Source: Rhodococcus rhodnii (lineage in GTDB: Bacteria; Actinomycetota; Actinomycetes; Mycobacteriales; Pseudonocardiaceae). Taken from it: a DNA stretch of 64,000 bases. Position 1 is the first letter of the stretch, and the number at the start of each line of letters is the position of its first letter. The notes beneath the pieces are model-generated. The model was given only the letters and a program-made list of their open reading frames with translations. It was not told where the DNA came from and ran no database searches. The translations under genes were made by a program, and so were the position numbers. The DNA lies in NCBI GenBank assembly GCA_000720375.1, contig JOAA01000012.1, positions 1 to 64,000 of the forward strand. The letters run 5' to 3'. Of the stretch, positions 42,076 through 49,097 are shown one piece after another.

Positions 42076-42663
42076 CTACCACTTGATCGCCAGGGTGAGT
42101 CCGAGGGTATTTCCGGGGCCGGGGATGAGGCCGTTCAAAATCCCGGTCGAAAGGCCGCAGTCGGTGAATTCTGGAATCGTGTACGACGCTGCGGTCAGTT
42201 CGCCGCCTTCCAGCGGGTTGAATCCGGGCTCGGAGACCAGGTCGATGGACGCGGGCTTGGCTGTCCGGCAGTTGTCGCCGACGAACAGCGGGAATCCGAT
42301 CGCCTTGACGTCCGTCAGCCGGATGGTCACGTCTGAGTGCGCGGTGACCGCGCCGTCGGTCAGCGTCCCGGTCACCTTGCCGACCTGCTGCATGGTCACG
42401 GTCGCGGTGGTCGGGAAGATCCCGAAGATCTTGAAGTTGCCCTGCGAGGGCGGCAGTTGCATGTCGGCGGTGAACCGGCCGGTCGCCCCCTCCAGGTCGA
42501 CGACGAGCGAGCCGGGCCCCAGCGGCAGGGTCGCGTTCAGTTTCTTGATGGTCGACGTGCCTTTGGTGATGTCGTAGGTGAAGACAGGATCCGCGGCGGC
42601 GGTACCGGCGCCGAGCAATGTGGCGGTCAACGCGATGGCACCGATGATGACGGGTCTGAGCAT
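42076..42663 (-). CDS. Secreted protein homologous to the C-terminal domain of the 31331 gene product
   Basis: A 195-residue exported protein with a signal peptide (about 1-25, cleavage near TAAADP). The mature domain shows the same ordered motifs as residues 245-430 of the protein at 31331-32671: FGIFPTTATVTMQQVGKVTG against FGFMPTTAVVTVVPVGRAEG, VGDNCRTAKPAS against VGPKCQTAEPVV, and GLIPGPGNTLGLTL against GLISGPGNHVKLKF. Its function is unknown. A single-domain relative on the far side of the mce operon suggests a partner of Mce lipid uptake. AAGGAG precedes the ATG, and a 12-bp palindrome lies 53 bp further upstream. Confidence 0.72.
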   Translation of the reverse strand: MLRPVIIGAIALTATLLGAGTAAADPVFTYDITKGTSTIKKLNATLPLGPGSLVVDLEGATGRFTADMQLPPSQGNFKIFGIFPTTATVTMQQVGKVTGTLTDGAVTAHSDVTIRLTDVKAIGFPLFVGDNCRTAKPASIDLVSEPGFNPLEGGELTAASYTIPEFTDCGLSTGILNGLIPGPGNTLGLTLAIKW

Positions 42664-42715
42664 GGGTCGATCTCCTTGTCGAAAATCGCACTCCTCAGGT
42701 TCGTGAAATCAAACC

Positions 42716-42727
42716 TACTCGCGAGTA
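42716..42727. promoter_or_regulatory. Palindrome TACTCGCGAGTA (TetR-type operator candidate)
   Basis: A perfect 12-bp palindrome 53 bp upstream of the secreted-protein gene start. Such CGCG-centred sites are typical of TetR-family regulators, including those of lipid genes. It is preceded by AACC, so AACCTACTCG is shared with the site at 30014. Confidence 0.45.
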
Positions 42728-42785
42728 CATTACGCCACAAGGTGGTGACCGACAAGGGTCTTAAATTGTCATGCGCGTGAGCGTT

Positions 42786-43370
42786 CTACTGCTTTGGTCG
42801 CGCGCGGATGTGCATTTTCTCACCTTGCCTGCCGAACAGGCTCAGAATTTCGACCGGACGGCGGTCGGCGCTGCCGAACCAATGCGGCAATCGGGTGTCG
42901 AACTCGGCCGCCTCGCCCGTCTTGAGCACGACGTCCTTGTCCGCGAGCAGCATCCGCAACTGCCCGGACAGGACATATAGCCACTCGTAGCCCTCGTGGG
43001 TGACCATTTTCGGCTCACACCGCTCGCCAGGCAGGATCATCTTGTACGCCTGCAACCCGCCCGGCTGCTTGGTCAACGGCAGGATGGTGATGTAGCTGCC
43101 GTCGCGTTGCTTCACCCGTCGCGGCGCGATGCGCACACGCGGATCACCGACCTCCGGCGCGCCGACGAGCTCGTCGAGGGGCACCTGATGGGCCTGCGCG
43201 ATCGGCAGCAGCAGTTCGAGGCTGGGTTTTCGCAGGCCCGACTCGAGCCTGGACAGCGTGCTCTTCGAAATGCCCGTCACCCTGGCCAACTCCGTCAGCG
43301 TGACGCCGCGTTCGGTGCGTACGCGCTTGAGGCGCGGCCCGACCTCGGCCAGTGTGTCCGCGAGATCCAT
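42786..43370 (-). CDS. XRE-cupin transcriptional regulator
   Basis: A 194-residue regulator. An XRE helix-turn-helix (about 12-66) contains RGVTLTELARVTGISKSTLSRLESGLRKPSLELLLPIAQA. A C-terminal cupin_2 domain (about 115-185) has HEGYEWLYVLSGQLRMLLADKDVVLKTGEAAEFDTRLPHWFG, with likely metal-site histidines. The ATG at 43370 is the first giving the usual N-terminus; the open frame upstream runs into the divergent flavoprotein gene. It probably controls that gene through repeats in the 67-bp interval. Confidence 0.9.
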   Translation of the reverse strand: MDLADTLAEVGPRLKRVRTERGVTLTELARVTGISKSTLSRLESGLRKPSLELLLPIAQAHQVPLDELVGAPEVGDPRVRIAPRRVKQRDGSYITILPLTKQPGGLQAYKMILPGERCEPKMVTHEGYEWLYVLSGQLRMLLADKDVVLKTGEAAEFDTRLPHWFGSADRRPVEILSLFGRQGEKMHIRARPKQ

Positions 43371-43379
43371 GCTCCCAGT

Positions 43380-43396
43380 GTTGCAGAAACGGCAAC
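43380..43396. promoter_or_regulatory. Operator candidate GTTGC-N7-GCAAC
   Basis: Perfect 5-bp arms in the 67-bp divergent region between the XRE-cupin and flavoprotein genes. Related half-sites follow: GTTGTC at 43401 and GCAAC at 43425. It is a likely binding array for the adjacent regulator. Confidence 0.45.
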
Positions 43397-43437
43397 AAAA
43401 GTTGTCGCTCCGGCACAGGCGTAGGCAACCTCGCGGT

Positions 43438-44361
43438 ATGAACACATATGACGTTGTTGTTATCGGGGCCGGTGTGGCCGGTCTCAACGCTGCCCTGGTG
43501 TTGACCAGGGCCCGCCGCTCGGTTCTCGTCGTGGACTCGGGCCAGCCGCGCAACAAGCCCGCGGCGCACTCGCACGGCTTCCTCACCCGGGACGGCATTC
43601 CACCGAGTGAACTCAACGAACTCGGGCGCAAGGAGGTGGAAAGCTACGGCGGCGAATTCATCGAAGGCGAGGTCACCGCGATCGCCCGCGGGTTCACTGT
43701 GGACCTTGCCGACGGCACACAAGTCAAGGCCCGTCGCGTGTTGGTCGCCACGGGTCTGCGCGACGAGCTGCCCGAGATCCCCGGTTTGGCTGAGCGGTGG
43801 GGAAAGGATGCGATCGCCTGCCCGTACTGCCACGGCTACGAGTTCGCGGACCGGCCGATCGGTGTGCTGTTCGACACCCATCACGCGTTGCTGCTGCGGC
43901 AGTGGTCGTCGGACATCGTCTTCTTCACGCAGTCCCAGGATGTTCCGGAGCGGGCGAAGCTGGAATCGAGAGGAATCCGGATCGTCGAAGGAACGGTCAG
44001 CGGGCTGCTGGTCGAGGACGACCGGCTGCGCGGCATCGAGTTGACCGACGGCCGTTGCGTCCCAAGGGAAGCGGTGTTTCTGAAGCCCAACTTCGTGCCA
44101 CGGGACGACTTCCTCAAGCCGCTCGGCTACGACCCGGCACTCACCGGGCCGGCCGGCAAGACCAACGTCGACGGCATCTGGGTGGCCGGCAACGTCGGCA
44201 ACATGATGGCCAACCTGATCGCCTCGGCGGCCGAGGGCTCGACCGCGGCCGCGATGATCAACTTTGATCTGGTGCAGGCCGACACCGATAACGCAGTGAT
44301 GTTCTCGCACGCCGCAGAACGCGAAGCACACGTCATGAGGCACCGTCACAGCCCGGTATGA
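43438..44361 (+). CDS. Thioredoxin-reductase-like FAD oxidoreductase with CxxC
   Basis: A 307-residue flavoprotein of the thioredoxin-reductase fold. The FAD motif VVIGAGVAGLNAAL lies at 7-20. The redox-active pair is Cys128-Pro-Tyr-Cys131 in ACPYCHGYE, and the second FAD-binding motif is DGIWVAGNV. The segment after the CxxC (PIGVLFDTHHALLLRQW) appears a few residues shorter than usual and lacks a clear GxGxxA/S NAD(P)H loop. It could therefore be a dithiol oxidase rather than an NAD(P)H reductase. It is divergent from an XRE-cupin regulator that probably controls it. Confidence 0.85.
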   Translation: MNTYDVVVIGAGVAGLNAALVLTRARRSVLVVDSGQPRNKPAAHSHGFLTRDGIPPSELNELGRKEVESYGGEFIEGEVTAIARGFTVDLADGTQVKARRVLVATGLRDELPEIPGLAERWGKDAIACPYCHGYEFADRPIGVLFDTHHALLLRQWSSDIVFFTQSQDVPERAKLESRGIRIVEGTVSGLLVEDDRLRGIELTDGRCVPREAVFLKPNFVPRDDFLKPLGYDPALTGPAGKTNVDGIWVAGNVGNMMANLIASAAEGSTAAAMINFDLVQADTDNAVMFSHAAEREAHVMRHRHSPV

Positions 44362-44443
44362 CACCGGGTCGTCCGCGCGACGGATGTGGCAGCACCGGCA
44401 TTCGCATTAACGTCCCAGTGGATTTTCCATGAGGGGAGAACGA

Positions 44444-45976
44444 ATGCGAAGATCTTTGCCGGTGCTGCTGGTCCTCGCCGCAGTGCTGGCTGTGCTGGCG
44501 CCGCAGGCAACGGCCGAGCCGAGGGGACTGGACCTGACGTGGGGTAAGTGCCCGCCGTCGCTGATCGGTGCCGACGATCCCAGACTGCTCTGTGCGAGCT
44601 TGCCGGTTCCGTTGGACTACCGGAATCCCAAGGGGCGCACGATCGACATCCAGGTCTCGAAGCTGGAGACCGCCAAGCCGGACAAGCGCCGGGGGATACT
44701 GCTGCACAACGGGGGCGGACCAGGTGGACCGAGCCTGCACCTGCCCGCGGCGTATGTCGGCTTCTATCCGCAGGAGGTGCTCGACCAGTACGACCTGGTG
44801 AGCTTCGATCCGCGTGGAGTGGGATACAGCGCGCCCGTCACGTGTGGCCGTACCGCGCAAGGAATCCCGTCGGACAGGTACTTCCCGTTCCCTGCGGCAG
44901 ACGGGTCGATCGCCAGGAACGTGGAGTTCGCCCAAGAGCTGGCGCGTGATTGTCTGAAGCACAGCGGCGATCTGATGCCGTTCATCACGACCGCGAACAC
45001 CGCGCGTGACATGGATCGGATCCGGATCGCGTTGGGGGAGAGGAAGATCTCCTACAACAGTGGTTCGTACGGCAGTTATCTCGGTGCGTTGTACGCGACG
45101 TTGTTCGCGGACAAGACCGACCGGTTCGTCATGGGTGCCAATGTGGACCCGAATCGGGTCTGGCACGAGCAATGGGCGTTGTGGGACCACGGCTTCGAGC
45201 TGAGGTTCGCGGACGTGGCGGCCTGGCTGGCCGAGCGGAACGCGACCTACGGACTCGGCGCCACGCCGGCCGCGGTCCGGGCCAAGTACTTCGAGCTGGT
45301 GGCGAAGCTGGACGCGAATCCCGTGACACACCCACAAGCCGGGCCGGTCAACGGGAATCTCTTCTGGTTCATCGTGTTCGCGTTGTCGTATCACACAGTC
45401 CAGTTCCCGCAACAGGCGCAGTGGTGGGTGTTCGCGGACGGCGGCACGCCGCCGGGCGCGACGGCAGCCGCTGTACCTGAGGTTCCCGCGGACAACCCGC
45501 GGGCATCGCAGCTGGCTGTGCTCTGTGGTGATGGCGGTTTCCCGCGCGACATCCAGCACTATCAAAGGGAAGTCAACCTTCACCGCAAGCTGTTCCCGTT
45601 GCTCAACGGGATGGGGACGAACATCTGGCCGTGCGCGTTCATCCCCGAGCCGGTCGAGTCGCGGGTGAAAGTCACCGGCAAGGGCCCGGCCAACATCCTG
45701 TTGGTCCAGACCCTGCGGGACCACGTCACGCCATACGCCGGTGCGCTGGGAATGCGCCACGCCCTGGGCCAACGCGCCAAGATGGTGACGGTCAACACCG
45801 GCAACCACGGCGCGTACGACCGGAGCACGCCGTCCTGCGCGACGCGTGCGGCCGACCAGTTCCTTGCCACGGGTGTCCTGCCTGCACGGGACGTGTTCTG
45901 CGAACCAGACGCGGCACCTCCGGCTACCGACAAGGTCAACCCGCTGCTCCTGCGTCAGCTGCGGGAATCTTCATGA
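44444..45976 (+). CDS. Secreted alpha/beta hydrolase (tripeptidyl-aminopeptidase-like), copy 1
   Basis: A 510-residue exported hydrolase. Signal peptide about 1-27 (cleavage near ATAEP). The family layout of actinobacterial TAP-like proteases is present: N-terminal LPVPLDYRNPKGRTIDI, oxyanion region HNGGGPGGPS, YDLVSFDPRGVGYSAPVTC, and nucleophile elbow SYNSGSYGSYLG, where the usual first Gly of GxSxG is Ser. The C-terminal TAP-like domain has ILLVQTLRDHVTPYAGALGMRHAL and a catalytic-His segment NTGNHGAYD. The ATG at 44444 follows GAGGGGAGA. It is followed 11 bp later by a close paralogue. Confidence 0.88.
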   Translation: MRRSLPVLLVLAAVLAVLAPQATAEPRGLDLTWGKCPPSLIGADDPRLLCASLPVPLDYRNPKGRTIDIQVSKLETAKPDKRRGILLHNGGGPGGPSLHLPAAYVGFYPQEVLDQYDLVSFDPRGVGYSAPVTCGRTAQGIPSDRYFPFPAADGSIARNVEFAQELARDCLKHSGDLMPFITTANTARDMDRIRIALGERKISYNSGSYGSYLGALYATLFADKTDRFVMGANVDPNRVWHEQWALWDHGFELRFADVAAWLAERNATYGLGATPAAVRAKYFELVAKLDANPVTHPQAGPVNGNLFWFIVFALSYHTVQFPQQAQWWVFADGGTPPGATAAAVPEVPADNPRASQLAVLCGDGGFPRDIQHYQREVNLHRKLFPLLNGMGTNIWPCAFIPEPVESRVKVTGKGPANILLVQTLRDHVTPYAGALGMRHALGQRAKMVTVNTGNHGAYDRSTPSCATRAADQFLATGVLPARDVFCEPDAAPPATDKVNPLLLRQLRESS

Positions 45977-45987
45977 GGGGAGAACGA

Positions 45988-47520
45988 ATGCGAAGATCCT
46001 TACCGGTGCTGCTGGCCGCGGCCACGCTCGCGGTGCTCGCGCCGCAGGCGGGTGCCGAGCCGCAGCCACCCGAGCTGACCTGGGGCAAGTGTCCGCCCTC
46101 GATGATCGGGGCGGACGACCCGAGGATGGTCTGCACGACCCTGCCGGTCCCCTTGGACTACCGGAACCCCAAGGGCCGCACGATCGACATCGTGGTGTCG
46201 AAGTTGCCGACCGCCAAGCCGGAGAAACGGCGAGGAGTGTTGCTGCACAACGGTGGTGGGCCGGGTGTGCCGAGCCTGCACTATCCCGCCGCCTACCTCC
46301 GGGCCTACCCGCAGGACGTGCTCGACCAGTACGACCTGATCGGCTTCGACCCGCGCGGGGTCGGTTACAGCACGCCAGTGACGTGTGGGCGTCCGCTGGA
46401 GGGCTACCCGCCGGACTTGTACTTCCCGTTCCCGTCGACCGACGGGTCGATCGCGCGGAACATCGAGTTCGGCAAGGCTTTGGCGCGGGACTGCGAGCTG
46501 CACGGCGGGCAGATCCGGCCCCACATCACCACGGCCAACACCGCGCGTGACATGGATCGGATCCGGATCGCGTTGGGGGAGAAGAAGATCTCCTACAACA
46601 GTGGTTCGTACGGCAGTTATCTCGGTGCGGTGTACGCGACGATGTTCGTGGACAGGTCCGACCGGTTCGTCATCGATTCCAATGTGGACCCGAACCGGGC
46701 CTGGCACGACCAGCTCGCGTTGTGGGACCCCGGCTTCGAGCTGCGGTTCGCCGATATCGCCGCGTGGTTCGCCGAGCGCGACGAGACGTACAAGTTCGGC
46801 GCCACCCCTGCCGAGGTGCGCAAGAAGTACGAGGCACTGCTGGCCAAACTGGACGCGAACCCGATCATCGACCCGGTGCTCGGCCGGTTCGACGGGAACG
46901 TGCTGCGGATCGCCACATTTGGGGTCTCGTACCACACCCTCCAGTTCCCGGACATGGCCGAGTACTGGAAGTTCGCGGACACCGGCGCGTACCCGGCTGA
47001 CGGTCTGGCCAAGGGCGCACTCGCCAATGCGGTGCCGACGGTTCCCGCGGACAACATCCGGGCGTCACAGTTGGCGGTGATCTGTGGCGACGCGGAAGCT
47101 CCGCGCGACATGCGGCACTACCAAAGGGAAGTGGCGATCAACCGCAAGCTCTTCCCGCTGATGGCTGGGGCGGGGACGAACGTGTGGTCGTGCGCGTTCG
47201 GGCGCGGCCCGGTCGAACCGCCGGTCAAGGTCACCAGCAGGGGACCGGCCAACATTCTGATCATCCAGACCCTCCGGGACCCGGCCACGCCGTACATCGG
47301 CGCGTTGGGCATGCGTCACGCCCTGGGCCAGCGAGCCAAGATGGTTTCGGTGGACTCCGGCAACCATGGCGCGTTCGACCCGAGCAACCCGTCGTGCGCG
47401 ACTCGGGCGGCAACGCAGTTCCTCGCAACGGGTGTCCTGCCCGCACACGACATGTTCTGCAAGCCCGACCCGGTGCCTGCGGCGACCAGCCAGGTCACCC
47501 CACTGCTCCTGAACCGGTAG
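45988..47520 (+). CDS. Secreted alpha/beta hydrolase (tripeptidyl-aminopeptidase-like), copy 2
   Basis: A 510-residue paralogue of the preceding gene with the same domain order: signal peptide, HNGGGPGVPS, FDPRGVGYSTPVTC, SYNSGSYGSYLG, ILIIQTLRDPATPYIGALGMRHAL and DSGNHGAFD. Its ribosome-site region and first codons are nearly identical in DNA to those of copy 1, and one internal 90-bp stretch differs at a single position, so it arose by tandem duplication. Peptidase or esterase activity on secreted substrates is likely; specificity is unknown. The 3' end overlaps the convergent ROK gene by 26 bp. Confidence 0.88.
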   Translation: MRRSLPVLLAAATLAVLAPQAGAEPQPPELTWGKCPPSMIGADDPRMVCTTLPVPLDYRNPKGRTIDIVVSKLPTAKPEKRRGVLLHNGGGPGVPSLHYPAAYLRAYPQDVLDQYDLIGFDPRGVGYSTPVTCGRPLEGYPPDLYFPFPSTDGSIARNIEFGKALARDCELHGGQIRPHITTANTARDMDRIRIALGEKKISYNSGSYGSYLGAVYATMFVDRSDRFVIDSNVDPNRAWHDQLALWDPGFELRFADIAAWFAERDETYKFGATPAEVRKKYEALLAKLDANPIIDPVLGRFDGNVLRIATFGVSYHTLQFPDMAEYWKFADTGAYPADGLAKGALANAVPTVPADNIRASQLAVICGDAEAPRDMRHYQREVAINRKLFPLMAGAGTNVWSCAFGRGPVEPPVKVTSRGPANILIIQTLRDPATPYIGALGMRHALGQRAKMVSVDSGNHGAFDPSNPSCATRAATQFLATGVLPAHDMFCKPDPVPAATSQVTPLLLNR

Positions 47521-48706
47521 CGGCGAAGGCGTGATCGGTGGCCGACCAGGCGGCGCCGATCACGCCGGCCATTTCGCCCAATTCGGACAGCACTATCGGC
47601 AAGTTGCCGGTGGCCAACGGAAGCGAGCGGCGGTAGACCGCGCTGCGGACCTCGGCGAGCAGTTGGTGGCCGAGGCGCGAGACACCGCCGCCGATCACGA
47701 CCATGCCCGGGTTGAGGAAGCTGACCAGCGACGCGACCACGTGCCCGAGCCGCCTGCCGCCTTCCCTGACCAGGTTGGCGGCGGCGAAATCCCCGGCACT
47801 CGCTGCCGAGGCCACGTCCCGTGCGGACAGTTCCCCCTTCTGCCCGAGCAGATCGGCCAGGAACGTCGAGCGGCCGCTGCGAGCGAGCGTCAACGCATCC
47901 CGTGCCAGCGCGGCGCCACCGAAGTACGCCTCGAGACAACCGACCTCGCCACACGCACATGCGGGACCGTAATCGTCCAGTTTGATATGTCCGATGTCGC
48001 CTGCCGTACCGGCGACGCCGCGGTAGACGCGTCCGCCGAGGACGATCCCGCAGCCGATGCCCGTACCGACCTTGACGAAAATCAGCTCGTTCAACGACCG
48101 CGCGACGCCGGCGTGCCGCTCACCGAGCGCCATCACGTTCACGTCGTTGTCGACCGTGACCGGACAACCCCACGCGCTGGCCAGCCGGTCACGCACCGGG
48201 AACCGGTCCCACCCCGGCATGATCGGCGGGGCCACCGGCATACCGTCACGGAAACTGACCGGACCGGGCAGACCGACTCCGGCACCGATCACCCGTCCGG
48301 TGACCTCGCCGAGGACCTTGCCGGACAGCTGGGTCAGCCGTTCGAGGACCGACACTGGGCCCTTGCGGATGTCGTAGTCCTCCACGATGTGCGCCAGCAC
48401 TTCGCAGCGGGCGTCCGTGACGGCGACACCGATCGACGTCGCACCGATGTCGGCGGCAAGAAACCGCAGGTCATCCGCGAGTTTGACGAGCGTGGACCGT
48501 CTCCCGCCGCGGCTGGCCGCCGGCCCGCCGGACTCGACCAGGTTCCACTCGAACAGTTTCGCGATCTCGGTCGCCAGCCTGGCCCTGGGCAGTTCCAGTC
48601 GTTCACCCAGTTCGACTTTGGCCAGCGGGCCTTCGTCACGCAGCAGGGCGAGCAACTGGGACTGCTGCCTGGTCTCGACCCGAGGCGTATCGGCTGCGGC
48701 TTGCAC
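47495..48706 (-). CDS. ROK-family protein (transcriptional regulator/sugar kinase)
   Basis: A 403-residue ROK protein. An N-terminal winged helix (about 10-75, RQQSQLLALLRDEGPLAKVELGERLELPRARLATEI) marks it as a regulator. The kinase-fold part has LRFLAADIGATSIGVAV, VTVDNDVNVMALGE, GTGIGCGIVLGG and the zinc-site motif CACGEVGCLEAY. The GTG at 48706 has AAGGGTG upstream. The small gene at 48727 lies 20 bp upstream on the same strand. Its ligand is probably a sugar or sugar phosphate; no sugar operon is adjacent. Confidence 0.85.
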   Translation of the reverse strand: MQAAADTPRVETRQQSQLLALLRDEGPLAKVELGERLELPRARLATEIAKLFEWNLVESGGPAASRGGRRSTLVKLADDLRFLAADIGATSIGVAVTDARCEVLAHIVEDYDIRKGPVSVLERLTQLSGKVLGEVTGRVIGAGVGLPGPVSFRDGMPVAPPIMPGWDRFPVRDRLASAWGCPVTVDNDVNVMALGERHAGVARSLNELIFVKVGTGIGCGIVLGGRVYRGVAGTAGDIGHIKLDDYGPACACGEVGCLEAYFGGAALARDALTLARSGRSTFLADLLGQKGELSARDVASAASAGDFAAANLVREGGRRLGHVVASLVSFLNPGMVVIGGGVSRLGHQLLAEVRSAVYRRSLPLATGNLPIVLSELGEMAGVIGAAWSATDHAFAATGSGAVG

Positions 48707-48726
48707 GGTCACCCTTACATTGAACC

Positions 48727-48963
48727 TCACCCGCGTTCGTTTTCTGTACTCACCGACTTCGGCTTCGTTCGCGTGCGTTGATCGCGGACGGTCTTTTTCT
48801 GGCTGTGCTCCCAGCCGGACCAACAATTCACCGCGACCATGGCCACGCTTTTCTTCGATCCGTCAAGGCAATCGGCCACATAGTCGGCGCCGCAGTCGGC
48901 CAGGATGCCCGTGGTGACGGCGACGAGCGTGATGGCACTGAAGATTCGGTGGATCGCCCACAT
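48727..48963 (-). CDS. Small cysteine-containing protein, possibly exported
   Basis: A 78-residue predicted protein not recognised as any family. It starts MWAIHRIFSAITLVAVTTGI, a hydrophobic stretch fitting a signal or anchor, followed by a segment with three cysteines (ADCGADYVADCLDG and VNCWSG) and a basic, hydrophilic tail. A good GGAAGGA ribosome site precedes the ATG. It is 20 bp upstream of the ROK gene and divergent from the nSTAND gene. The reality of the gene is likely but not certain. Confidence 0.5.
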   Translation of the reverse strand: MWAIHRIFSAITLVAVTTGILADCGADYVADCLDGSKKSVAMVAVNCWSGWEHSQKKTVRDQRTRTKPKSVSTENERG

Positions 48964-48987
48964 GGTCAACGTTCCTTCCGCATGTCC

Positions 48988-49010
48988 GCACCGGAGAGTT
49001 CCTCCGGTGC
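48988..49010. other. Hairpin GCACCGGAG-N5-CTCCGGTGC
   Basis: A perfect 9-bp stem with a 5-nt loop in the 134-bp divergent region between the small gene and the nSTAND gene. It lies 25 bp upstream of the small gene start, so it could form in that mRNA leader or serve as a protein-binding site. Confidence 0.45.
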
Positions 49011-49046
49011 GCCAAGCGTGTGACCGGGCAGGCACCATCGGTGGAA

Positions 49047-49060
49047 TCCCGTATACGGGA
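49047..49060. promoter_or_regulatory. Palindrome TCCCGTATACGGGA
   Basis: A perfect 14-bp palindrome 37 bp upstream of the nSTAND gene start. The nSTAND protein carries an N-terminal helix-turn-helix-like region, so autoregulation is conceivable. Its TATAC core might also overlap a -10 element. Confidence 0.45.
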
Positions 49061-49097
49061 CGGGCCGGGACCTGCGTATTCGCCCTAACGTGAGGTA

